From an uncultured Clostridium sp. (GTDB taxonomy: Bacteria > Bacillota > Clostridia > TANB77 > CAG-508), in the NCBI GenBank assembly GCA_947368535.1, contig CANBHY010000008.1, forward strand, positions 1 to 64,000: a stretch of DNA of 64,000 nt, given 5' to 3'. Both the position numbers and the translations under genes were made by a program. The notes beneath the pieces are model-generated. The model searched no databases and was not told the DNA's origin. It saw only the letters and a program-made list of their open reading frames with translations. The stretch's first letter is position 1. Every line of letters begins with the position of its first letter. This document shows positions 27,630-36,426 of this stretch, in pieces.

Positions 27630-28085
27630 TTATTGTTTAAAAAATCTTTTTATTTTGTTTATTATTCTTGTTATTATATTTTCTTTATATTCTACTATTG
27701 CAACTTCAGTAGATGTAATTTCTTCTTTTGGTAATTCTTTTTCCTCTTTTTTAAAAATATTATCTATACTATATTTTTCATTTAATATTTTTTGATATTC
27801 TTCTTCATTTTTACTATATATATTTTTTAGCCTTTGTTTCTCATTTTCATCTTTGCACCAATATTCTAAATTTAGAATAGCAATTATTGCTAATGTTTCT
27901 TCTTTTAAATGTTGGTCTTTTATAGGTGTTTTAGAATCTATTACTTTTACATATTCTATGTCTTTTTCTTCTTCAAATAGTTGTATTAATTTTTTTGGAA
28001 TCTCATTTTTCTTTTTTTCACTTAATATGTTTAAAAAACATATTATTTCTGAATATGCTTGTCTTGTATTTATTGATATATTCAA
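27630..28085 (-). CDS. Small hypothetical protein of the ART-like/S66 cluster
   Basis: 151 residues, predicted mostly helical and highly charged. The first 100 residues look like a compact helical domain (NTRQAYSEIICFLNIL, LKEETLAIIAILNLEYWCKD). An acidic spacer follows and a basic amphipathic end (IITRIINKIKRFFKQ) could touch membrane or nucleic acid. It is spaced 25 bp from the ART-like gene and 22 bp from the S66 gene. Function unknown. Confidence 0.7.
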   Translation of the reverse strand: MNISINTRQAYSEIICFLNILSEKKKNEIPKKLIQLFEEEKDIEYVKVIDSKTPIKDQHLKEETLAIIAILNLEYWCKDENEKQRLKNIYSKNEEEYQKILNEKYSIDNIFKKEEKELPKEEITSTEVAIVEYKENIITRIINKIKRFFKQ

Positions 28086-28110
28086 AGTTTCACCTCTCTA
28101 CTTTTGTATT

Positions 28111-28998
28111 TTATTTACTTGCTTCTTCTGTTTGTTTTTCTGGTTCTTCTTTTGATTTTTGAATGTTTTTTATATTTCGTACCTGTTCATTAATTTTTCC
28201 GCTTCGAGTTTCTAGTTCTGTTGCTTCTATAGCACTTCCAATTATTCTATCATCTTCATCTAGTGCTTTTTCTTTTTCGAAGCTTTGTGCAAATCCATCA
28301 TAATCATAGATTTTGCCATCTAAATTAATTCCGTTTTGTTCTCCCCATTCTTGAACTTTTTCTATGTTTTCTGGTGTTGTAATTATTCCATATAATCTAT
28401 CTGGATTTTCTCTAAAGTTTACACTATTCATAAGCAGAGATTGTCCTGATTCCGCATCTCTTTCATCTTCTGGTAATAGAACAAATACGCATCCTGCAGG
28501 TAAATTTAGATTCTCGTATAATTTTGAATATGAATATATTGTAACTTCTAGATTATCTTTAATTGTCACTGAAATTTGCCCTTCTGCATCATAGCTTGTC
28601 TCATATCCTAATCTATCTACTGAAGATGATATTCCTCCACTTTCTATAATATGTTTAGCTGTATATATTGGGCATCCATGAAATCTTAGTGGTAATTCTT
28701 CTGGGATTAAATCTTTCATTTTTCTAGCAAATTCTTTTTCTTGTCTTTTTCTGTATTCTATATCTTCTTCATTTGCAGGTCTTAAAAATTCTAGCTGTTC
28801 TTCTATTCCTAAAATATTTTGCTCTAATCTTGTAATCTTTTTTTGTGCTAGTTGTAATTTAACTTCTTTTCTGTCAATATCGCTTTTTTCTATTTGAGTA
28901 TATTTTTCTCTTGCTTTTCTAATTTCTTCTTGCAATATACCTTTTCTTCTCAATAAGCCTTCTCTTTGTTTTTCACATTCTTCTATATAATTTTCCAT
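28111..28998 (-). CDS. Coiled-coil protein with ART-like domain, unknown function
   Basis: 295 residues. Residues 1-75 form a charged coiled coil. Residues about 100-245 begin with LPLRFHGCPIYTAKHIIESG (Arg105, His107, Gly108), the way many ADP-ribosyltransferase-fold proteins begin. Then come SSSVDRLGYETSYD, a hydrophobic core (GCVFVLLPEDE) and RLYGIITTPENIEKV. The tail is polar and Glu/Lys-rich. The ART relation is pattern-based inference. The catalytic Glu cannot be fixed by eye, and a structural or sensory role is possible. It heads a three-gene unit with its own promoter. Confidence 0.65.
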   Translation of the reverse strand: MENYIEECEKQREGLLRRKGILQEEIRKAREKYTQIEKSDIDRKEVKLQLAQKKITRLEQNILGIEEQLEFLRPANEEDIEYRKRQEKEFARKMKDLIPEELPLRFHGCPIYTAKHIIESGGISSSVDRLGYETSYDAEGQISVTIKDNLEVTIYSYSKLYENLNLPAGCVFVLLPEDERDAESGQSLLMNSVNFRENPDRLYGIITTPENIEKVQEWGEQNGINLDGKIYDYDGFAQSFEKEKALDEDDRIIGSAIEATELETRSGKINEQVRNIKNIQKSKEEPEKQTEEASK

Positions 28999-29026
28999 TC
29001 TATATTCCTCACATTTTATATACTTA

Positions 29027-29055
29027 ATATTACATTAAATTTTTAAAATGTACAA
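29027..29055 (-). promoter_or_regulatory. Promoter of the ART-like/S66 unit
   Basis: Minus-strand TTGTAC, 17-bp spacer, TAATAT, just downstream of the mntP stop and about 30 bp before the start. Confidence 0.55.
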
Positions 29056-29056
29056 C

Positions 29057-29626
29057 TCAAAATTTAATTATATTCAAATGTTCTAATAATATCTTTATTC
29101 CTAAAAATATTAAAATAATTCCTCCTGCAAATTCTGCTTTATTTTCATACTTATCTCCAAATATATTTCCTATTTTTACACCTATTACAGAAAGTACAAA
29201 AGTTATTATTCCAATTAAAATTACTGCTAATAATAAATTTACATTTAGAAATGCAAAAGTTATTCCTACTGCTAGTGCATCAATACTAGTTGCTATTGCT
29301 AGTATTATCATTGTTTTAAAATTTACATTTTCATTGCAATTCTCACTTCTTTCTTCTTTTAGTGATTCTTTTATCATATTTCCACCGATTACACCTAATA
29401 GTATAAATGCAATCCAATGATCTACATTTATTACAATACTTTCAAATCCTCTACTTAAAAAGTATCCTATAACCGGCATAATTAGCTGAAAGAAGCCAAA
29501 GTATAAACCTATTATAATTGCTTTTTTCCAATTCATTTTTTTCATTGATAGTCCCTTACATACTGATACCGCAAAGGCGTCCATTCCAAGACCTATACTT
29601 AGTATAATTAATTCAATTGTTTTCAT
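29057..29626 (-). CDS. mntP: Manganese efflux pump MntP
   Basis: 189 residues, six helices, with the paired MntP signatures [12 protein letters not shown] near 14-25 and [10 protein letters not shown] near 112-121, whose Asp residues bind the ion. It exports manganese(II). Many mntP genes sit behind a yybP-ykoY manganese riboswitch. I see no such element in the 160 bp upstream, which instead contains a long inverted repeat. Confidence 0.94.
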   Translation of the reverse strand: MKTIELIILSIGLGMDAFAVSVCKGLSMKKMNWKKAIIIGLYFGFFQLIMPVIGYFLSRGFESIVINVDHWIAFILLGVIGGNMIKESLKEERSENCNENVNFKTMIILAIATSIDALAVGITFAFLNVNLLLAVILIGIITFVLSVIGVKIGNIFGDKYENKAEFAGGIILIFLGIKILLEHLNIIKF

Positions 29627-29700
29627 TTTTTCTCCTCTTTTATGTATATATTAAAAGCTATGATTATTTTGTTTTTTTATTCTAATTGTTAGTTAAAAGT

Positions 29701-29777
29701 AACTTGTCAGTGATGGAGTTCTTTTTTGACAAACTATTTGTTCAGTTGTAAAAAAAGAACTCCCCCACTGACAAGTT
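29701..29777. repeat. 77-bp imperfect palindrome with long T/A-rich arms
   Basis: Outer arms AACTTGTCAGTG / CACTGACAAGTT (12 bp), a 2x2 mismatch, then inner arms GGAGTTCTTTTTT / AAAAAAGAACTCC (13 bp) around a 23-base centre. It lies between the M20 dipeptidase stop and mntP. It may end transcription of the dipeptidase gene or be a small transposable palindromic element. No clear target duplication is visible. Confidence 0.6.
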
Positions 29778-29785
29778 ATAATCTT

Positions 29786-31162
29786 TTATTTTGCAAGCTC
29801 ATATATGGCTAATGCATATATATTGCATGCATCTAGTAAATTTTTCATACTAATATATTCATCTACTTGATGACACATATCTTGTTCATCTTTTTTCATT
29901 GCTCCAAAAGATACGCAATTTTCAAATGCTCTTGCATATGTTGCTCCTCCTATAGCTATAGGTTCTTTGTTTTCTCCAGTATATTCATTATATATTTTGC
30001 AAAGTGTTTTTACTAATTCATTTTCCTTTGGTATATATAAAGCTGGTTTTTCTCCTGCAAATCTAACATTTAGTTCTTTTAAATTTTCTGTAATTTTTTG
30101 TTTTAGCTCTTTTATTTCTATATCTCCTGGTATTCTTAAATTCATACCAGATTTTATTTTTTCATTTTTAAGTTCTAATTTTGCTAGATTTAAAGTTAAA
30201 TCTCCTAGTTCTTCATTTATATGTCTTATTCCTAAACTTTCTCCATTTGTTTCTGTTTGAATTTTGGCAGCTAATGTTTTTATTGTTTTTTCTTCAACCT
30301 CAAATCTATTAAATATTTCATTTAGTAGCATTATCATTTTAGATATTGCATTTTTTCCTAGTTCAGGGTGTGCAGCATGTGCTTGAATTCCTCTTACTTC
30401 TATATAGAAATTGTTTTCATTTTTTGTAAATGCTATTTCATCTGATACTTTTTGTAATAATAATTTTTTTAATTCATCTGCTATTTGGCTATTTACTTCT
30501 AATTTTACTGAGCAGTATTTTGGGACTACATTTATTCTATTATTTTGGCAATCAATTTCTTTTATTCTGATTTTTTCATTTTCTATATATTGTTGTTCTG
30601 TATATACTGTTAATAATGCTTTTTCTGAATATATACATGGAAAATCCGCATCTGGACTAAATCCTATTATTGGCATTTCTTCATGTTCTTTATAATAATT
30701 TATACACTTCCAGTCGTTTTCCTCGTTTAAGCCTACTATTAATCTTACCCTTTTATGAATAGCTGTTTTTTCCATTACCGCTTTCATTGCATATAGGCTT
30801 GCAATTACTGGTCCTTTATCATCTATAGTTCCCCTGCCATACAAGATATCATCTCTTATTGTTAGTTCAAATGGTGGATATGTCCAACCTTCTCCTTCTG
30901 GTACAACATCTAGGTGTCCTATTATTCCAACCAGTTCTTCACCTTCTCCAAATTCAACGTATCCACAATATTTATCTATATTTTTTGTTCTAAATCCTAA
31001 ATTTTCTGCAATTTTTAAAAATTCATTTAATGCATCATCAATATTTTTTCCAAATGGATATTCTTTGTCATCATATCCTTCTAATTTACTTGGTATTTTT
31101 ATCATTTTTTCCAAGTCTTTTATCATTTCATCTCTATGAGAAATAATGTATTCTTTAAACAT
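29786..31162 (-). CDS. Mn-dependent dipeptidase, M20/PepV-like (Sapep family)
   Basis: 458 residues. The metal-binding motif GHLDVVPEGEGW (His83, Asp85), GRGTIDDKGP (bridging Asp) and GLNEENDW (catalytic and metal Glu) are in order. A lid domain with HAAHPELGKNA follows, then a C-terminal metal His region. It cleaves dipeptides in the cytoplasm. It overlaps the GltD-like gene by 8 bp, so the two are translationally coupled. Confidence 0.92.
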   Translation of the reverse strand: MFKEYIISHRDEMIKDLEKMIKIPSKLEGYDDKEYPFGKNIDDALNEFLKIAENLGFRTKNIDKYCGYVEFGEGEELVGIIGHLDVVPEGEGWTYPPFELTIRDDILYGRGTIDDKGPVIASLYAMKAVMEKTAIHKRVRLIVGLNEENDWKCINYYKEHEEMPIIGFSPDADFPCIYSEKALLTVYTEQQYIENEKIRIKEIDCQNNRINVVPKYCSVKLEVNSQIADELKKLLLQKVSDEIAFTKNENNFYIEVRGIQAHAAHPELGKNAISKMIMLLNEIFNRFEVEEKTIKTLAAKIQTETNGESLGIRHINEELGDLTLNLAKLELKNEKIKSGMNLRIPGDIEIKELKQKITENLKELNVRFAGEKPALYIPKENELVKTLCKIYNEYTGENKEPIAIGGATYARAFENCVSFGAMKKDEQDMCHQVDEYISMKNLLDACNIYALAIYELAK

Positions 31163-32408
31163 GTTGTTCTCCTTTTTCTAAATTTTCAATTATTGATTTT
31201 GCAGCTTTTCTTGCACTTCCTAATGCTCTACATACAGTTGATTTGCTTTCTGCTAAATCTCCACCTGCATATACATTATCTATATTAGTTTTTCCGTTTT
31301 CATCTATAGAAATCAATCCATTATCATTATATTGTAATCCTTCTTTTTCTAGAATTTCTTTATTAGGTTTTAGTCCTATTGCAAATACTACACTGTCTGC
31401 TTTAAAATCAAATTCTGTATTAGGCATATCTATTGCTTTTCCATCTATTACTTCTGTTTTTATGCACTTTACTTTTTCTATTTTTCTATTTGTTCCTTCT
31501 GCTTTTATTACCCTAGTTTTAAATTCTGGATTTACTCCATCTTCTACTGCTTCTTGTAGTTCTATTTTTCTAGCTGGCATATGTTCTTCATCTCTTCTAT
31601 AAAGTACATTTGATGTTGTTGCTCCCATTTTTACTGCTGCTCTTGCTGAATCCATAGCAACATTTCCTCCTCCTATTACTACAACATTTCCTAAATCTTT
31701 TATGAAATTATTGCTGTTATATGCTTTTAAGAAATAATCTGAATCATATATTTTATCAAATTCTCCTAGGTTATATTGGCTTGGCATTTCTGCCCCAATT
31801 CCTAAAAATATACTATCATATTTTTTTAATAATTCTTTTATATGAATATTTTTTCCTAGTTCTTTTTCTGTTTCAAATTTTACACCTAGTTGTTTTAATT
31901 CTTCGATAATGTTATTTACATATTCTTTTTCTAATCTAAAATCTGGAATTCCGTAATTTAATATTCCGCCTAATTTTTTTTCTTTTTCGAATATTGTTAC
32001 TTCAAATCCTTCTTTTCTTAAGTCATATGCAGCTTGTAATCCAGCTGGTCCTGATCCTATTACTGCAATCCTTTTATTTTTTTGTTTTTTAATTTCTGAA
32101 ATATATTTTATATTGTTCTTTTCAGCCCATTCATTTACAAATTTCTCTAATTTTCCTATTTGTGTTGGTGATTGTTTTATTCCTCTTACACATGAACCTT
32201 CGCATTGTTCTTCTTGTGGGCATACTGTACTACAAATATGTGTAAACATGTTATTTTCTCTTAAAATCTTGTAAGCTTTTTCGTATTCTCCTTTGCTTAT
32301 TTCTGTTATAAATTCTGGTATATTTGTATGCATTGGACATGCTTTTGAACATGGCTTTGTTTTGCATTTTAAACAATAATTAGCTTTTTCTAATATTTCT
32401 TCTTCCAT
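31155..32408 (-). CDS. NAD(P)/FAD oxidoreductase, glutamate-synthase small-subunit-like
   Basis: 417 residues. The N-terminal cysteine-rich helical domain (CLKCKTKPCSKACPMHTN, then CPQEEQCEGSC) binds Fe-S clusters. It is followed by an FAD motif GSGPAGLQAAYDL and an NAD(P) motif VVIGGGNVAMDSARAA, and ends with YAGGDLAESKSTVCRALGSA. The layout matches GltD, NfnB and related electron-transfer flavoproteins. No glutamate synthase large subunit is nearby, so it likely acts as a stand-alone NADPH oxidoreductase of unknown partner. Confidence 0.88.
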   Translation of the reverse strand: MEEEILEKANYCLKCKTKPCSKACPMHTNIPEFITEISKGEYEKAYKILRENNMFTHICSTVCPQEEQCEGSCVRGIKQSPTQIGKLEKFVNEWAEKNNIKYISEIKKQKNKRIAVIGSGPAGLQAAYDLRKEGFEVTIFEKEKKLGGILNYGIPDFRLEKEYVNNIIEELKQLGVKFETEKELGKNIHIKELLKKYDSIFLGIGAEMPSQYNLGEFDKIYDSDYFLKAYNSNNFIKDLGNVVVIGGGNVAMDSARAAVKMGATTSNVLYRRDEEHMPARKIELQEAVEDGVNPEFKTRVIKAEGTNRKIEKVKCIKTEVIDGKAIDMPNTEFDFKADSVVFAIGLKPNKEILEKEGLQYNDNGLISIDENGKTNIDNVYAGGDLAESKSTVCRALGSARKAAKSIIENLEKGEQHV

Positions 32409-32416
32409 AACATCCT

Positions 32417-33079
32417 CTATTCTTCTATAATTTCTTTAATATCCTCTATTTGCATTATATTTGTTATTAGTTTATTTCTATTAATTGAATCTGAAATTTT
32501 TCCTTTAACCACTATAAAATCTTTTTCTGTTTTTATGCTTTTTAATAAAATTTCTTCTTGTATAAAGTTTTCTTCGATTTCTTTTAAATTTTTATGTATT
32601 TCATCTGTATAAATTTTAAAACTAAATTCACTATATTTTTCGGCAGAATCAGATACAACATATGTATATGAAAGAATTATATATACGAATAATGTCGCTA
32701 TTATAGCTATTATATATGCTCCTGCTCCTACTAATAAACCTATTCCCGTTACTGCTAATAAGCTTGCTGCTGTTGTTAGTCCTTTTACATGAAATCCATC
32801 TCTTAAAATTGTTCCTGCTCCAATGAATCCTATTCCTGATAATAATTGTGCTGGTATTCTAGTTGGATCAGCTCCTCCTGTCTTTTCTGACAAGAATAAT
32901 CCACAAAGCATGATGAGTACTGCACTTTCTCCTACTAATATATGTGTTCTCATTCCTGCTGGTTTTCTCCAAGCTTCTCTTTCATAGCCTATGATTCCTG
33001 TTAATATTACTCCTAATAATAATCTTATAATCGCTTGAAACTCAAATATATTTATTATTTTTTCGCATATTTCTATCAT
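32417..33079 (-). CDS. MgtC/SapB family membrane protein
   Basis: 220 residues. Four to five helices carry the family pattern (LLGVILTGIIGYEREAWRKPAG, RIPAQLLSGIGFIGAGTI), followed by a C-terminal ACT-like soluble domain of about 80 residues. MgtC proteins help cope with low magnesium or acid stress and modulate membrane ATPases. It lies first in the unit with the GltD-like gene and the dipeptidase, and is divergent from gerW. Confidence 0.93.
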   Translation of the reverse strand: MIEICEKIINIFEFQAIIRLLLGVILTGIIGYEREAWRKPAGMRTHILVGESAVLIMLCGLFLSEKTGGADPTRIPAQLLSGIGFIGAGTILRDGFHVKGLTTAASLLAVTGIGLLVGAGAYIIAIIATLFVYIILSYTYVVSDSAEKYSEFSFKIYTDEIHKNLKEIEENFIQEEILLKSIKTEKDFIVVKGKISDSINRNKLITNIMQIEDIKEIIEE

Positions 33080-33236
33080 GTATATTTTCCTCCATTTTTA
33101 ATGAAATAATGAAATTATTTTAACATTAAAAAAATTTTTTAACAACTTAACTGACTGATTATTTTAGAACATTTATGTATTTTTTTATTGTTTTTGTTCA
33201 AACTAATGATATATATAATTTTTAAGGAGGTTTGTT

Positions 33237-33734
33237 ATGAATCACCCTATTGAAGGTTTAATGAATACTGCTATGAGTAGTATTAAAGATATGATTGATG
33301 TTGATACAATTGTTGGTGAACCAATTTCTACTGGTATTGATACTTTGATTATTCCTATTTCTAAAGTTAGTTTTGGTTTTGCTGCTGGAGGTAGTGAATT
33401 TAAAGGTGAAACTATAAATGAATATTCAAAAAGAAATGATGAAGAGCAAGTACAATATAGTTTACCTTTTGGTGGTGGTAGTGGCGCTGGTGTTAATATA
33501 GAACCAGTAGCTTTTTTGGTTGTTTCTAATGATTCTGTAAAGTTGCTTCCTATTGATCATGACTCTTGTGTTGATAAACTTATTGATTATGTTCCTGATG
33601 TTTTAAATAAATCAGGTGAGCTTATCAAAACTATGAAAGATAAGAATTGTGCAATAGATAAATTGCGCAAAAAAGTAGAAGACACTATTGAAGAAGATGA
33701 TGATGAATTTGCAGATGATGAAAACGAAGATTAA
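33237..33734 (+). CDS. gerW: GerW/YtfJ family spore protein
   Basis: 165 residues with the YtfJ domain: MNHPIEGLMNTAMSSIKDMI, ISTGIDTLIIPISKVSFGFA and LPFGGGSGAGVNIEPVAFLV. An acidic tail of about 25 residues follows (EEDDDEFADDENED). In Bacillus it is a spore protein needed for normal germination. A strong AAGGAGG lies upstream. In Bacillus the gene sits behind ytfI (DUF2953); here its probable DUF2953 partner lies 4 kb away at 37943-38467. Confidence 0.93.
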   Translation: MNHPIEGLMNTAMSSIKDMIDVDTIVGEPISTGIDTLIIPISKVSFGFAAGGSEFKGETINEYSKRNDEEQVQYSLPFGGGSGAGVNIEPVAFLVVSNDSVKLLPIDHDSCVDKLIDYVPDVLNKSGELIKTMKDKNCAIDKLRKKVEDTIEEDDDEFADDENED

Positions 33735-33737
33735 TAA

Positions 33738-33767
33738 AAAAGCTGGAACTTTTTTATTCCAGCTTTT
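33738..33767. terminator. Bidirectional terminator between gerW and the PEPS-like gene
   Basis: 11-bp stem AAAAGCTGGAA / TTCCAGCTTTT with T-rich ends on both strands, between convergent genes. Confidence 0.85.
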
Positions 33768-36225
33768 ATATTTTCTTTATTTTTCCTGTTTTTGCGTCAA
33801 ATTCTACTCTTTCTCCATCTTTTACTTTTTGAAGTAAATCTTTTACTCCAACTATTATTGGTATTCCTAATTCTTTTGCAACTATTGCAGCTTCTGAAGT
33901 TATTTTTTCTTTTTCAAGTATTATTCCTTCTACTTTTGGGAAAACCATAATCCATCCTGGATCACTATATTCTGCAACTAAAATTTCTCCAGGTCTTATT
34001 TCTGCATTTTCTATATTGCTTACTACTTTTATTCTTCCTCTTGCTATTCCTGTTGATGCTCCAATTCCGTTTAATTCTTTTACTTCTGCATTTGTTGTAT
34101 TTATTGTTTTTTCTATAGGTTGTTCTTTTGAATATTTTTCATATTGTTCTTTACGTAATCGTACTAATTCTTTTAAGTTGTTAATCGTTGATTTTCCTGC
34201 AATATAGTCTAATACTTCTTCTACTTCTAAATATAAAACATCTCTTTTTTCCTCTAGTACATCCATTGAAGTAAGAATTAACCCTATTCTTAAGAATAGT
34301 TCTCTTATTTTACCAAAAACTCTAGTTCTTTCATAACGTAAAAGCTCTCTATTTTCAACTGTGTATCTAGCATATTTTAGATTATACTCCAATTTAGCTT
34401 TTCCTAAAAACTTAATTGGTTTTATTTTTTCTTCTGCTTTTATATTGATTGATTCATAATCAATATATTCTACTTTCTCATCTCTCATTCTACGCGCTAA
34501 AGCTGCGATTGCATGATAAAGATTTAGTGGATTCTCTTTTAAACTTTGAGTTTCTAGTTTTAATTCATGTATTGATCTATCTGAATATAGTTCTAAGTAT
34601 TCATTTATTGCATCATAAAAGTTTGAATATTGTATAAGATTTTTCTTAATGTACAATATGTCATCTTTTTCTAATAAACGCAATAAACTTCTGTCATATC
34701 TAGCTAATTCCGCCATTTCTTTTATTCTTTGTGCCATATCTGTGCATATTATTCCATTTTCAATACAAAGTAAATCATTTTGAATTGATGTTGCTTCATC
34801 TTGGAAATATTTTATACATATTTCTTTTAATCTTTTTTGAAATATTGTGGCTAAAAATTCATTTATTAATGGTGCATCCCATCTAGCTAATATCTTTCTT
34901 TCTATTTCATAGTAGTAATCATGTAGTTCTTCTAGATTCATGTTTTTGATATTTTTTCTTTTTATTATATCATTAACTCTAGAATTGAATTTATCTGTTA
35001 TCTTTTTTACTTTATTTGTTTTTCTAAATACATCATATTTATTTTTCATCACTTCAATTTTTTCTTTGAAGTTTGATTCTTGAACTACTGGTAGTAAATT
35101 CATTGGTGCAAACTCATTTACTCCCATTATTGGTTCCATATATATTTTTGTTTTTCCCAGCTCTGGGAACATTTCTAACATTTCATACCAGCCATTTATA
35201 TTGTAATATACTCTTCCATCTATTAATGCTAATATGTTTTTAAACATTTGCGAATTTATCTCAATTTTTTCTTTTTCTACATTAAAAATTTCACATATTT
35301 TTACATACATGTTTTCATAAACTGTTTTTATAAATGAAAATGTAAGTGGTGTTGTTATTCCTTCATATTTTTTTACGATCTCATTATTTTCTTTTAGTTT
35401 TGGTTTTACTTCTTTACTTTGTGGGCTTACTAGTGTCGTTATAGGCTCTGAATTTATTAAATATATTTTTTCGCCTTCAACTGCCCATTCAACCTTTTGA
35501 AATCTTCCAAATAGCTCTCCTGCTTTTTCTACCATATCTTTTATTTGTAAAATTTCTTCTTTAGACGTTATCTGCCTTTTAGTTATTTTTTTGTCTAATT
35601 TTTTTGTAACAACTTCTCCATTTTCTATTTGGTTATATACATATTTTCTTTCAATATTTTTTTCTATATTATCATTACTTATTGTATATGTATCTAATTT
35701 TTCTTTTTCTGTTTTTAATTGGTTTCCTAAACCATATACTGCTTTTATTATAATTTCTTTAACATTTGATGTTTCTGGATTAGCTCCAAAAGCATATCCA
35801 GCTCTTTCACTATTTACCATTTTTTGAACTATTACTGATGGTATTGTAGTTATATATATATTATTTTCTTCTCTATATTTATTTGCTTCTTCTGATATTG
35901 CTGATAAATATATTTCTTTTATTTTTTCTATTACATTCTCTTTTTTTACTGCTAATATTGATTGATATTGATTTTCAAAATGGTCTTTGTTTATTGCAGA
36001 TGGTCTAATTGCAAAAACACTACTAGCAGGAAAATCTTTCAATTCTTCTTCTATCTCATTTTTGGCTTCTTCTTCTATGTCTTTTGTTTCTAAATTAAAT
36101 CCTTTATGTGATACTACAAACCATCTAGGAATATCATCTACTACTTGTTGCATTTTTACTAGCGTTGTTGCTTTTTCGCCCATTTGTTCATAGTTATCTT
36201 GTGTTTGTTCTAAAACAAATTTCAT
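33766..36225 (-). CDS. PEP-synthase-like protein lacking the phospho-His
   Basis: 819 residues from the ATG at 36225, chosen for AAGGAG upstream; an earlier in-frame ATG at 36303 lacks a ribosome site. The order is that of PEP synthase and rifampin phosphotransferase: an N-terminal ATP-grasp-like domain (about 1-290), a helical middle and a C-terminal swivelling domain (GIGASTGIARGRIKVV onward). Key residues are altered. The canonical TSHAA, whose His carries phosphate, reads TSEAA (Glu778, codon 33892-33894). SRPIT reads SEPIT, and the RSS/GQ motifs of the ATP site read IRPSAIN and ENQY. The frame is open throughout, so it is probably a non-phosphotransferring relative rather than a decayed gene. 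Confidence 0.85.
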   Translation of the reverse strand: MKFVLEQTQDNYEQMGEKATTLVKMQQVVDDIPRWFVVSHKGFNLETKDIEEEAKNEIEEELKDFPASSVFAIRPSAINKDHFENQYQSILAVKKENVIEKIKEIYLSAISEEANKYREENNIYITTIPSVIVQKMVNSERAGYAFGANPETSNVKEIIIKAVYGLGNQLKTEKEKLDTYTISNDNIEKNIERKYVYNQIENGEVVTKKLDKKITKRQITSKEEILQIKDMVEKAGELFGRFQKVEWAVEGEKIYLINSEPITTLVSPQSKEVKPKLKENNEIVKKYEGITTPLTFSFIKTVYENMYVKICEIFNVEKEKIEINSQMFKNILALIDGRVYYNINGWYEMLEMFPELGKTKIYMEPIMGVNEFAPMNLLPVVQESNFKEKIEVMKNKYDVFRKTNKVKKITDKFNSRVNDIIKRKNIKNMNLEELHDYYYEIERKILARWDAPLINEFLATIFQKRLKEICIKYFQDEATSIQNDLLCIENGIICTDMAQRIKEMAELARYDRSLLRLLEKDDILYIKKNLIQYSNFYDAINEYLELYSDRSIHELKLETQSLKENPLNLYHAIAALARRMRDEKVEYIDYESINIKAEEKIKPIKFLGKAKLEYNLKYARYTVENRELLRYERTRVFGKIRELFLRIGLILTSMDVLEEKRDVLYLEVEEVLDYIAGKSTINNLKELVRLRKEQYEKYSKEQPIEKTINTTNAEVKELNGIGASTGIARGRIKVVSNIENAEIRPGEILVAEYSDPGWIMVFPKVEGIILEKEKITSEAAIVAKELGIPIIVGVKDLLQKVKDGERVEFDAKTGKIKKI

Positions 36226-36355
36226 CTTTTGAATCTCCTTAATACTTAATAAGTATTTTTGTTTTTCTTTTGGTACAATTATTTTTAAATATATCATATG
36301 CAAATTTAAAAGTCTATAAAAGATTTTAAACTTTTTTTATTTTTTAAAATAATAA

Positions 36356-36397
36356 ATAATACCTCACACTTCCTTTTACGGTAGTGTGAGGTATTAT
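36356..36397 (-). terminator. Terminator of the L,D-transpeptidase gene
   Basis: 14-bp perfect stem ATAATACCTCACAC / GTGTGAGGTATTAT, T-rich on the minus side. Confidence 0.8.
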
Positions 36398-36426
36398 CGT
36401 TTTTCATTCTGGAAATTACTTAGCGT

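Noticed and set aside
29627..29785. yybP-ykoY manganese riboswitch before mntP
   Set aside because: The region is explained by an AT-rich leader and a 77-bp palindrome; the conserved riboswitch core is not seen.
36226..36303. Upstream extension of the PEP-synthase-like gene
   Set aside because: No ribosome site before the ATG at 36303, while AAGGAG precedes the ATG at 36225, where the homologous part begins.
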